A stretch of DNA of 6,902 nucleotides from Pseudomonadota bacterium (GCA_027621895.1 JAQCAK010000099.1:1-6902), one strand, 5' to 3'; positions 1 to 6,699 are shown, counted from the stretch's first letter. Made by a program: numbers and translations. The notes: a model not told the origin generated them from the letters alone.

Positions 1-1449
1 CTCAATTCCCCTGACTTCCAGCGCCGCCTGCGAGAGATCTGTCACGATGTGATTCAGGATCCCGCGCGGCTGTCCGTTTATGAAACCGATGGACTCACTG
101 CGAAACGCCAGTTACCCGGTATTGTCGTGATTCCCGAGACCATCTCTCAGGTGCAGGCGATCTGCCGACTGTGCCATGAATACGAGGTACCTCTGGTCAC
201 CCGGGGTGCGGGGACGGGGCTGTCCGGTGGTGCCATGCCCAACCACGAGGGTGTGCTGCTGGTGATGGCACGTTTCAACCGGATACTCGAGATCGACGAG
301 CGTCGCCGCACCGCGGTTGTCCAGCCCGGCGTGACGAACCTGTCGATTTCAGACGCGGTCCGCCACCTGGGGCTTTACTACGCGCCTGATCCCTCGTCGC
401 AGATTGCCTGTTCAATCGGCGGTAACGTTGCCGAAAACTCCGGTGGGGTCCATTGCCTCAAGTACGGCCTGACCGTGCATAACGTCATTGGCATCAGGAT
501 CGTGCTGGCGGATGGCGAACTGCTGACCCTGGGTGGTCATGCCCCGGATTCTCCCGGCCTGGACCTGCTGTCCCTGATGCATGGTTCGGAAGGCATGCTC
601 GGTGTCGTAGTGGAGGTGACCGTGCGGCTGTTACCGGTGGCCGATACGATAGGGGTGCTCATGGCTGCTTTCTCCAGCGTCCGGGAGGCAGCAGACAGTG
701 TGTCCGCAATCATCGCCGCCGGTATTATGCCAGCTGGCCTTGAGATGATGGATGCCTTGGCTATTCAGGCTGCAGAAGACTTTATTCATGCGGGCTATCC
801 CGTGGATGCAGAGGCGCTGCTGCTGTGTGAACTCGATGGCACCCCGGCGGAGGTCCGCGCGCAGATGGAGGCGGTTGAATCCTTGCTGAACCGGCATGGT
901 GTCACCAGTATTTCCATTGCCTATGATCACGAGTCCCGGGCCCGCCTGTGGCAGGGCCGCAAGGCCGCGTTCCCGGCGGTGGGTCGCATATCGCCGGACT
1001 ACTACTGCATGGACGGGACCATTCCACGGCGTGAACTGGCCGCGGTCCTGGAGCAGATCAGTCAGTGGTCCAGGGAACACGGGCTGGCCGTGGCAAACGT
1101 CTTTCATGCCGGTGATGGCAACCTGCATCCACTGATTCTGTACGATGCCAACCAGGACGACCAGCTGGAGAAAGCCGAGCAGCTGGGTTCGGATATCCTG
1201 ACCCTGTGTATCGAGAAGGGCGGCACCATCACTGGTGAACATGGTGTGGGCATCGAGAAGATCAACGAGATGTGTATCCAGTTCACTGATGCAGAAAGGG
1301 CCCTGTTCCATGGTGTCAAAGCCGCACTCGACGAACGCGGGATCCTCAATCCGGGCAAGGCCATTCCCACGCTGAGTCGCTGTGCGGAATTCGGTGCCAT
1401 GCACGTGCACCGCGGCAGCGAAAAGTTCCCGGAACTGGAGCGCTTCTGA
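1..1449 (+). CDS. glcD: Glycolate oxidase subunit GlcD (FAD-binding), 5' end missing
   Basis: Catalytic flavoprotein subunit of glycolate oxidase, which oxidises glycolate to glyoxylate at the inner face of the cytoplasmic membrane together with GlcE and GlcF. The frame is open from base 1, giving 482 visible codons. A GTG at 49 could be read as a start, but the codons before it continue the family's N-terminal helix, so the real start is upstream; E. coli GlcD is about 499 residues, so perhaps 15-20 residues are missing. The PCMH-type FAD domain is shown by RGAGTGLSGG (bases 202-231), by PDPSSQIACSIGGNVAEN from base 385, and by GSEGMLGV. The C-terminal FAD-oxidase domain is shown by SPDYYCMDGTIPRR, HAGDGNLHPL (from 1105) and GEHG (1234-1245). 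The C-terminus CAEFGAMHVH...FPELERF matches E. coli GlcD as I recall it. The stop overlaps the glcE start by one base, which implies coupling. Identity is secure; D-lactate dehydrogenase relatives are less likely given glcE and glcF next door. Confidence 0.96.
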   Translation, partial: LNSPDFQRRLREICHDVIQDPARLSVYETDGLTAKRQLPGIVVIPETISQVQAICRLCHEYEVPLVTRGAGTGLSGGAMPNHEGVLLVMARFNRILEIDERRRTAVVQPGVTNLSISDAVRHLGLYYAPDPSSQIACSIGGNVAENSGGVHCLKYGLTVHNVIGIRIVLADGELLTLGGHAPDSPGLDLLSLMHGSEGMLGVVVEVTVRLLPVADTIGVLMAAFSSVREAADSVSAIIAAGIMPAGLEMMDALAIQAAEDFIHAGYPVDAEALLLCELDGTPAEVRAQMEAVESLLNRHGVTSISIAYDHESRARLWQGRKAAFPAVGRISPDYYCMDGTIPRRELAAVLEQISQWSREHGLAVANVFHAGDGNLHPLILYDANQDDQLEKAEQLGSDILTLCIEKGGTITGEHGVGIEKINEMCIQFTDAERALFHGVKAALDERGILNPGKAIPTLSRCAEFGAMHVHRGSEKFPELERF

Positions 1450-2480
1450 TGCAGCAGCCGACGGAACTGGCAGACAGAATCAAAGCCGCATCCAGCGCCG
1501 GGCAGGTCCTGCAGATCCGCGGTGGCGGCAGCAAGGATTTCCTGGGCCATGCCGCTGGTGCCGACAGCGAAGTGCTGGATACCCGATGCTGGCAGGGCGT
1601 CATTGAATACCATCCCGATGAGCTGGTGCTGCGTGCCCGGGCAGGGACCTCGCTTGAGGAAATTCTTGCCCTGCTGGCAGAGCACCGGCAGATGCTCCCT
1701 TTTGAACCCCCTCAGTATCCGGGAGCAACACTGGGTGGTGTCGTTGCGACGGGTCTTTCCGGTTCACGACGACCCTATGCAGGCGCGGTTCGGGATCATG
1801 TGCTGGGGGTTGGCCTGATACTGCACGATGGCACCTATGCGGAGTTTGGCGGACAGGTCATGAAAAATGTGGCCGGTTATGATGTTTCCCGTCTGGTCTG
1901 TGGATCATACGGCATGCTCGGCGTCATCGCGGATGTCAGCCTGAAGGTGCTGCCTGCCCCGGCAGCGGAACAGAGCTGCAGTCTCGAGATGGACGAAACC
2001 GCCGCGCGAGACCAGGTGTACCAGTTGACCCGAAAGGTCTCGCCGCTCAGCGCCAGCTGCTACCTGCAGGGCCGGTTGCACCTGCGCCTTTCAGGCAGCG
2101 ATCAAGTCGTACAGGACGTGCTTCAACAGCTGGGTGGCCAGCCGCTGGATCCTGGTTTCTGGCGCGCGCTGGACTGTCATGAACTGCCGTACTTTACGGA
2201 TGCTGATGAGATCTGGCGTTACAGCACTGATGCGGAAGAGCAGCTCGACGGACTCGCGGCCGGTATCCAGGACTGGGGGTTTGCGCAGCGCTGGTTTACC
2301 GGTGTTCGGCCCGATCAACCTGGCGCCCAGGGGCACTGGTACTGCTGGAAGACGAACCGTGACGGGGTAGAGCGATTTCCGCCGCTGCCGGACGGAGTCA
2401 TGAACCTGCAGCAACGACTCAAGAAAGTGTTCGATCCCCAGGGCATCTTTAATCCTGGCCGGATGTATCCCGCCCTATGA
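1449..2480 (+). CDS. glcE: Glycolate oxidase subunit GlcE (FAD-binding)
   Basis: Second flavoprotein-like subunit of glycolate oxidase, needed with GlcD and GlcF for activity in E. coli. It has 343 residues, near the usual 350. It carries a single PCMH-type FAD-binding domain: RGGGSK at residues 24-29, the FEPPQYPGATLGG loop ending near residue 97 followed by ATGLSGSRRP, GQVMKNVAGYD at 135-145, and SYGMLGVIADVSLKVLP. The C-terminus has the family ending FDPQGIFNPGRMY. It lacks the long FAD-oxidase C-terminal domain seen in GlcD, as expected for GlcE. The ATG at 1449 overlaps the glcD stop (TGATG), and a GGAG at 1437-1440, eight bases upstream, can serve as ribosome binding site, so the start is well supported. 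Its own stop overlaps the glcF start (ATGA). Confidence 0.95.
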   Translation: MQQPTELADRIKAASSAGQVLQIRGGGSKDFLGHAAGADSEVLDTRCWQGVIEYHPDELVLRARAGTSLEEILALLAEHRQMLPFEPPQYPGATLGGVVATGLSGSRRPYAGAVRDHVLGVGLILHDGTYAEFGGQVMKNVAGYDVSRLVCGSYGMLGVIADVSLKVLPAPAAEQSCSLEMDETAARDQVYQLTRKVSPLSASCYLQGRLHLRLSGSDQVVQDVLQQLGGQPLDPGFWRALDCHELPYFTDADEIWRYSTDAEEQLDGLAAGIQDWGFAQRWFTGVRPDQPGAQGHWYCWKTNRDGVERFPPLPDGVMNLQQRLKKVFDPQGIFNPGRMYPAL

Positions 2481-3682
2481 AAACCAGTATTCACCCCGAT
2501 CTCGCGGCACTGCCTGACGTCCAGGCGGCAGACAGCATTCTGCGCAACTGCGTCCATTGCGGATTCTGCAACGCAACCTGCCCGACCTACCAGGAACTGG
2601 GTGATGAACTCGACGGACCCAGGGGGCGGATATACCTCATCAAGAACCTGCTTGAAGACAATCGCATCTCCGCCGAGGCGGTCACCCACCTGGATCGCTG
2701 CCTGACCTGCCGGGCCTGCGAAACCACCTGTCCTTCCGGTGTGCAGTACGGGCAGTTGATTGATATCGGCCGTGGGATGGCGGAGCAGTACGCTGAGCGC
2801 TCCCGGGTTCGACAAACTCTTTCCTGGCTGATGCGGCTGGTGATTCCAAGACGCTGGCTGTTTAAACCCCTGCTGCGGACAGGACAGCTGTTCCGGCCCT
2901 TGCTGCCCGCTGCATTGAAAAGCCATGTGCCGGCGAGGCAGCAGACCTTGCCGCCACTCGCCGCGAGCGATAATCCCCGGGTGCTGTTGTTGACGGGCTG
3001 TGTCCAGTCAGCAGCAACGCCCGGGGTCGTAACGGCCCTGCAGCGGCTGCTGGCGAAGGCCGGACGCCCGGCGAACCTGGTTGATGAAGGTTGCTGCGGT
3101 GCGCTCGACTATCACCTGGGTGCCCACGAGGCGGGCAGGGCGCACATGCGCCGGGTCATCGATCAGCTGCTGCCGGAACTGGACCAGGTGGATGCGGTGC
3201 TGTCCTCGGCAACCGGCTGCGGTGTGACCCTGGCCGAGTATCCCCGGTACCTGGAAGATGATCCCGTCTATGCGGCGAGGGCGCAGCGACTGGCAGACAA
3301 GTGCCGGGATGCGGTCAGCTACCTGGCAGCGCTCGAACTGCCTGTACCCGCCAGCAACGGATTGCGGGTTGCTGTCCACACGCCCTGCAGCATGCAGCAT
3401 GGCCTTAAACTGAATGGCCAGGTCGAAAAGATCCTGGAACGACTGGGATATACGCTGGTGCCCCATGCAGAAGGGCACCTGTGTTGCGGCTCAGCCGGGA
3501 GCTATTCGATTCTTGAACCGGCACTGTCTGAACGTCTGCAGCGACGCAAGATTCGTGCCCTGCAGGCGGGCAAGCCGGACGTCATCGTGACGGCGAATAT
3601 CGGCTGCCAGCTGCACCTGGGTGCCGGCGCTGATGTGCCGGTGATTCACTGGCTCGAACTGGTCGCGGCAGATCTCAGCTGA
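2477..3682 (+). CDS. glcF: Glycolate oxidase iron-sulfur subunit GlcF
   Basis: Electron-transfer subunit of glycolate oxidase; it takes electrons from the flavin subunits and is thought to deliver them to the membrane quinone pool. It has 401 residues, against about 407 in E. coli. Two 4Fe-4S ferredoxin-type motifs lie in the N-terminal part: Cys25, 28, 31 and 35 (CVHCGFCNATCP), and Cys75, 78, 81 and 85 (CLTCRACETTCP). Two cysteine-rich CCG domains follow: Cys175 and Cys206-Cys207-Gly208 in the first, Cys304 (HTPC) and Cys336-Cys337-Gly338 in the second. All ligand positions are intact, so the subunit looks functional. The ATG overlaps the glcE stop by four bases (ATGA). I see no strong ribosome binding site just upstream, so translation probably depends on reinitiation after glcE. 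The 3' end overlaps the convergent carbamoyltransferase gene by eight bases. Confidence 0.96.
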   Translation: MKTSIHPDLAALPDVQAADSILRNCVHCGFCNATCPTYQELGDELDGPRGRIYLIKNLLEDNRISAEAVTHLDRCLTCRACETTCPSGVQYGQLIDIGRGMAEQYAERSRVRQTLSWLMRLVIPRRWLFKPLLRTGQLFRPLLPAALKSHVPARQQTLPPLAASDNPRVLLLTGCVQSAATPGVVTALQRLLAKAGRPANLVDEGCCGALDYHLGAHEAGRAHMRRVIDQLLPELDQVDAVLSSATGCGVTLAEYPRYLEDDPVYAARAQRLADKCRDAVSYLAALELPVPASNGLRVAVHTPCSMQHGLKLNGQVEKILERLGYTLVPHAEGHLCCGSAGSYSILEPALSERLQRRKIRALQAGKPDVIVTANIGCQLHLGAGADVPVIHWLELVAADLS

Positions 3683-4613
3683 TAAAGCCTGCCTGTTCGT
3701 AAAGCCACCACAGCAGGCCTTTCTGGGCATGCAGCCGGTTCTCGGCCTGCTGGAAAATCACCGAGCCCGGGTGGCGGACCATCTCCGGTGCGATTTCGTA
3801 GCCGTCGTGGATTGGCATGTCGTGCATGATGCGGCAGTCGACGCCGGCCAGCAGTTCCCGATTGATCTGGTAGGGCAGCATTTCCCTGACACGCTTTTCC
3901 TTTTCGTCGGCAAAATCCGGGTTGTTGAAGTACTGCATATCAACCCAGGTATCCGTGTAGACAAAATCAGCGCCCTGGACAGCCTGTTTCGGGTCCGTCA
4001 CGTGGTTGATGCGATCCGATCGCGCGATGATTGCCTGGACTTCCGCATCCACGCTCTCGCCATTGTCCTCGATTGCCGGCGTACCCAGTGTCAGCTGGAT
4101 ACCCAGCTTGTCGCAGATCGTCACCAGCGAGTTCGAGACGTTGTTCTGCACGCCGACGTAAACCAGGTGTGTGTCCGCCAGTTCACCGTCGCAGTGCTCT
4201 GATATTGTCAGCACATCGGTCAGTGCCTGGCAGGGATGAAACTTCTCATCGCAGCCATTGATGACCGGTACCTGGCTGGCGCCGATGATTTTCAGCAGAT
4301 CCTCGTGGCGCATCAGTCGGGCCATGATGCAGGAGACATTCCGGGACAGGTATTCGGTCTCGTACTCAATACCGGACAGCACAAAGTTGGAGGTCATCCA
4401 GTCCACGTACACGGCATGGCCGCCCAGTTCGGTCATGCCGACTTCGAACGACACCCGCGTTCGTGTACTGGTCTTCTGGAACAGCATGGCCATGGACTGG
4501 CTGTCCAGCAGTTGCCGGTACTCGGCCGGATTGGCCTTGATGGTGGCCGCGCGAGCGAGGATGTCCTGGATCTCTGCGGTGGTGAAATCCTTCAGGTTGG
4601 GTACGTGTCTCAT
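3675..4613 (-). CDS. argF: Ornithine carbamoyltransferase-family protein with atypical amino-acid-binding motifs
   Basis: Member of the aspartate/ornithine carbamoyltransferase superfamily (312 residues, normal length), which moves a carbamoyl group from carbamoyl phosphate to an amino group. The carbamoyl-phosphate side is canonical: Ser49-Thr-Arg-Thr-Arg53 after Lys47, Arg99, and His126-Pro-Cys-Gln129. The substrate side departs from typical OTCases. The YVGD..NN region reads YVGVQNN (residues 152-158), keeping the Asn pair but losing the Asp. The DxWxSMG loop reads DTWVDMQ (221-227), keeping Asp221 and Met226 but replacing Ser and Gly. The HCLP motif reads HDMP (264-267), with Asp265 where OTCases have the near-invariant Cys. 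The C-terminal ENRLHAQK (291-298) is normal. An in-frame TGA two codons upstream makes this ATG the earliest possible start; only a weak GAAG precedes it. It stands alone, with no arginine genes nearby and no recognisable ARG box upstream. It could be a divergent OTCase or an enzyme with another amine acceptor; family is sure, substrate is not. Confidence 0.9.
   Translation of the reverse strand: MRHVPNLKDFTTAEIQDILARAATIKANPAEYRQLLDSQSMAMLFQKTSTRTRVSFEVGMTELGGHAVYVDWMTSNFVLSGIEYETEYLSRNVSCIMARLMRHEDLLKIIGASQVPVINGCDEKFHPCQALTDVLTISEHCDGELADTHLVYVGVQNNVSNSLVTICDKLGIQLTLGTPAIEDNGESVDAEVQAIIARSDRINHVTDPKQAVQGADFVYTDTWVDMQYFNNPDFADEKEKRVREMLPYQINRELLAGVDCRIMHDMPIHDGYEIAPEMVRHPGSVIFQQAENRLHAQKGLLWWLYEQAGFIS
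3684..3722. terminator. Possible hairpin terminator between convergent glcF and carbamoyltransferase gene
   Basis: AAAGCCTGC at 3684-3692 pairs with GCAGGCCTTT at 3713-3722, giving a 9-pair stem with one bulged C and a 20-base loop. It begins one base after the glcF stop and lies inside the last codons of the opposing gene. Both strands end in a short T run only (TTT), so it is weaker than a classical rho-independent terminator. It could serve either direction. Confidence 0.3.
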
Positions 4614-4732
4614 GCTTCAAACCCGCGGCTGTCTGCCGTCGATGACTGTGATCTGGTGAACTGAAGCGGCGCAACGTATCGCATTCGTGCCCGGTTGTCC
4701 ATTTTCCGGTTTGATCATGATAAGTTGCGGAT
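4614..4732. promoter_or_regulatory. Divergent intergenic region carrying promoters of the carbamoyltransferase and SRAP genes
   Basis: The two flanking genes point away from each other, so these 119 bases should hold both promoters; this is inferred from layout. On the + strand the best -35-like element I see is TTGTCC (4695-4700), with TGATAA at 4718-4723 after 17 bases, a poor -10. An 8-base palindrome ATCATGAT lies at 4714-4721, just before the SRAP start, and could be an operator. I found neither a LexA-type CTGT-N8-ACAG box nor an ArgR-type box. Confidence 0.4.
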
Positions 4733-5428
4733 ATGTGTGGCCGATTCAACATGATAGATGACCCCCTGACCCGACTGCTGATGAGCATCACGGGGATGGA
4801 CACGGACTGGCAACTGGAAACCCGTTTCAACATCGCGCCGACCGAGACGATCCCGGTATTGCTGCAGGCCGACGACAACTGGGCCCTGAATCCCATGCGC
4901 TGGTGGCTGGTGCCCGGCTGGGCACCTGAACCTTCCACCAAGTACAGTATGTTCAACGCGCGCTCAGAGACCCTGGCTACCAGCCGGGCGTTTCGGGAAC
5001 CCTTTTCGCGTCGCCGTTGTATCATTCCTGCTTCCGGCTACTACGAGTGGCAGAAAGCGGGCAACACGAAGGTGCCGTTCTATATCGAGCCGGCGGATGA
5101 TCCGGGATTTGCCTTTGCGGGACTCTGGGATCGCTGGCAGCGGGGTGACCAGGTCATCGAAAGCTGTACAATCGTGACCGCTGCCGCGCCGGAGAGCCTG
5201 GCCCATATCCATCACCGGATACCGGTGCACCTGACCACCGATGAAGCGGTGACCTGGACCAGTGCCGACACCACCAACGAGACCGCCACCGAACTGCTGG
5301 TGCCCTCGATCCGCACGCGGATCAGGGTGACGCCCGTATCCACGGTGGTCAACAATGCGAGGAACAAGGACGAGCGCTGCATCGAACCCCTGGGAGACAG
5401 CCAGTTGATTGAAACAGACCGTCATTAA
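4733..5428 (+). CDS. yedK: SRAP-domain protein (YedK/HMCES family), abasic-site DNA-protein crosslinking
   Basis: SOS response-associated peptidase (SRAP) family. Characterised members (E. coli YedK, human HMCES) bind abasic sites in single-stranded DNA and form a thiazolidine crosslink through Cys2, exposed after removal of Met1, protecting the site during replication. The key residues fall at the same numbers as in YedK: Cys2 (MCGRF), Asn75 (NARSET), Glu105 (GYYEW) and His160 (HHRIP, where the family usually has HxRMP). Other family marks are NIAPT at 33-37, RWWLVPGWAP near 56-65, and FREPFSRRRCIIPASG near 87-102. It has 231 residues, against about 222 in YedK. The ATG is fixed by the need for Cys2, and an in-frame TAA lies at 4721-4723. 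No clear Shine-Dalgarno precedes it. It heads a probable operon with the next two genes. I see no LexA box, so SOS control is not supported by the sequence. Confidence 0.95.
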   Translation: MCGRFNMIDDPLTRLLMSITGMDTDWQLETRFNIAPTETIPVLLQADDNWALNPMRWWLVPGWAPEPSTKYSMFNARSETLATSRAFREPFSRRRCIIPASGYYEWQKAGNTKVPFYIEPADDPGFAFAGLWDRWQRGDQVIESCTIVTAAAPESLAHIHHRIPVHLTTDEAVTWTSADTTNETATELLVPSIRTRIRVTPVSTVVNNARNKDERCIEPLGDSQLIETDRH

Positions 5429-5435
5429 CATCGAC

Positions 5436-5441
5436 AGGAGA
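5436..5441 (+). promoter_or_regulatory. Strong ribosome binding site AGGAGA of the SRPBCC gene
   Basis: AGGAGA lies eight bases before the ATG at 5450. It is the only consensus-like Shine-Dalgarno in the right half of the window. It fixes the SRPBCC start and suggests this gene is translated more strongly than its neighbours. Confidence 0.8.
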
Positions 5442-5449
5442 GACAGCTA

Positions 5450-5905
5450 ATGGGCATTGAGATCAGTCAGTTTGCCGTGCGCCGGGCAGTCCACATTGCG
5501 GCCGAGCCCCGGCATGTCTGGCACGAGTTTCATGACGCCAGGCGAATGAGCGACTGGTTTGGCAGGGGTCATTCCCTGGACGTCTACGAACCGGGCAAGG
5601 ATGGCCGCATGGAATTGAGTGTGAACATCGGGGATGAGGTGGTTGCATTTGGTGGCAACATCGTCGTGTTCGATGAAGACCGTGAACTCAGCTTCGAGAA
5701 CAACTGGTTTGGCCCCCGCGCCTGGGCCGTGCCAACTTTTATCACCATCCGGCTGACGTCCATGTACGACGGCACGCTGGTTGAACTGTTTCACCACGGC
5801 TTCGAGCGCCTGGGTGCGAAGGGCGCAGCCGAGTACCTGGCCTACGAATCAGGCTGGGATACCCTGCACCTGAAAGCATTGAAGCAGATTGTTGAAGGCC
5901 GGTAG
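5450..5905 (+). CDS. SRPBCC (AHSA1/START-like) domain protein
   Basis: Small soluble protein of 151 residues, the usual size for a single SRPBCC (helix-grip) domain of the AHSA1-like group. These proteins form a hydrophobic cavity for a small ligand or lipid; the ligand here is unknown. Visible family features are an N-terminal strand followed by AAEPRHVWHEF (the first helix), MSDWFG near residue 33, alternating strands through the middle (GNIVVFDEDRELSF), and the C-terminal helix GWDTLHLKALKQIVEG. No signal peptide or membrane segment is seen, so it is probably cytoplasmic. It starts 21 bases after the SRAP stop with a strong ribosome binding site, consistent with cotranscription. The AHSA1 label comes from homology to the C-terminal domain of the eukaryotic Hsp90 activator and does not imply a chaperone role. 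Family assignment is firm, function is open. Confidence 0.82.
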   Translation: MGIEISQFAVRRAVHIAAEPRHVWHEFHDARRMSDWFGRGHSLDVYEPGKDGRMELSVNIGDEVVAFGGNIVVFDEDRELSFENNWFGPRAWAVPTFITIRLTSMYDGTLVELFHHGFERLGAKGAAEYLAYESGWDTLHLKALKQIVEGR

Positions 5906-5947
5906 TCGTCGCCTGCCCGGGATCATCAGATTGTATCGAGTCAAACC

Positions 5948-6448
5948 ATGAAGAAATTTCGGTTCTGCCCCCTGTGTGCTGCACCACTCCATGAACCCAT
6001 CAAGGATCGCATTGAGTGTTCGTCGGCCTGCGGGTTTGTGAATTACGATAACCCGACACCCGTCGTGGCGGTGGTCGTCGAGTACGAGGAGCGGGTTGTA
6101 CTGGCTCACAATCGGGCATGGAAGGGTGACTTCTATGGACTCATCACCGGCTTTGTAGACCATCGCGAGGGACCGGTTGACTGTGCCGTGCGGGAGGTCA
6201 AGGAAGAACTGGACCTGGATGCCGGCCCGCCGACCTTGATCGGCGTCTACCCGTTCGAACAGTTGAACCAGGTGATTATCGGGTACCATGTGCAGGCTAC
6301 CGGCACCATCACTCTGAATGAGGAGCTGGACAGGTACCAGCTTGTCGAACCGGAAGCCTGCGTGGCCTGGCCAACAGGCACCGGTTATGCACTCCGTGAC
6401 TGGTTGCAGTCCCGTGGCATCGAGCCAGAGATGATGAGACTGCCCTGA
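5948..6448 (+). CDS. Zinc-ribbon Nudix hydrolase
   Basis: Nudix hydrolases cleave nucleoside diphosphates linked to another group X, using a divalent metal held by the Nudix box. This 166-residue protein starts with a four-cysteine zinc ribbon (Cys7, Cys10, Cys24, Cys28), as in NudC-like enzymes. The Nudix box spans residues 68-90: Gly68, Glu74, Arg82-Glu83, Glu86-Glu87 and Leu88 follow GX5EX7REUXEEXGU, except that Asp89 replaces the usual Gly. The metal-binding glutamates are intact, so catalysis should be possible. It lacks the SQPWPFPxS motif that marks NADH pyrophosphatase (NudC), so NAD(H) is not a supported substrate. The C-terminal part (GVYPFEQLNQVIIGYHV, then WPTGTGYALRDWL) resembles a group of short zinc-ribbon Nudix proteins I recall from proteobacteria, without known substrate. 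It follows the SRPBCC gene by 42 bases; the ribosome binding site is weak (CGAG). The ATG gives the full zinc ribbon, supporting the start. Confidence 0.9.
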   Translation: MKKFRFCPLCAAPLHEPIKDRIECSSACGFVNYDNPTPVVAVVVEYEERVVLAHNRAWKGDFYGLITGFVDHREGPVDCAVREVKEELDLDAGPPTLIGVYPFEQLNQVIIGYHVQATGTITLNEELDRYQLVEPEACVAWPTGTGYALRDWLQSRGIEPEMMRLP

Positions 6449-6647
6449 GTTTTCAGCTCAGTGGTTGACACAGAAGATGCTGGGTTTCACCTGGCGATTC
6501 AGCCGAACAATCCATGCCTGTGAACAGTCTTTGGCCTCAGCTGCAGGCTGAAGAATGAGAGTCTTTGTAACCGAAAAGCGGTAGCAGGGACGGGCCGTCG
6601 GGACGGTTAGTCTGCTTCCGACGCAAAGCCACCGCGTGATCCTGTTC

Positions 6648-6699
6648 GAGAGTAACTCTCCCTGAGACTTTGGCCACTATCGTTACTCTGGCGGTCTCA
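6648..6699. repeat. Interleaved inverted repeats and 13-base palindrome
   Basis: GAGAGTAACTCTC at 6648-6660 is a palindrome around one central base. Its AGAGTAAC (6649-6656) also matches GTTACTCT at 6682-6689 as a perfect 8-base inverted repeat. A second pair, TGAGAC (6663-6668) and GTCTCA (6694-6699), interleaves with it; both pairs enclose 25 bases. As DNA this could be an operator array, with related half-sites about 30 bases apart, near three helical turns. As RNA the two pairings would have pseudoknot topology. Confidence 0.6.

Noticed and set aside
49..51. GTG at 49 as the start of glcD
   Set aside because: The upstream codons continue the GlcD N-terminal region without a stop, so the gene extends past the left edge.
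631..1410. Long minus-strand open frame of 259 codons inside glcD
   Set aside because: It lies fully opposite the well-supported glcD gene, has no recognisable motif, and is explained by GC-rich codon use on the sense strand.
4614..4732. LexA box for the SRAP gene
   Set aside because: I looked for CTGT-N8-ACAG in the divergent gap and found no acceptable match, so SOS regulation cannot be claimed.
4366..5025. Minus-strand open frame of 219 codons spanning the divergent gap
   Set aside because: It overlaps both the carbamoyltransferase and SRAP genes in another frame and shows no family features.
6445..6461. CTGAG/CTCAG inverted repeat at the Nudix stop, considered as a terminator
   Set aside because: The stem is only five pairs and no T run follows it.
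6465..6470. Perfect TTGACA hexamer, considered as a -35 element
   Set aside because: No TATAAT-like sequence lies 16-18 bases downstream (the region reads TCACCTGG).
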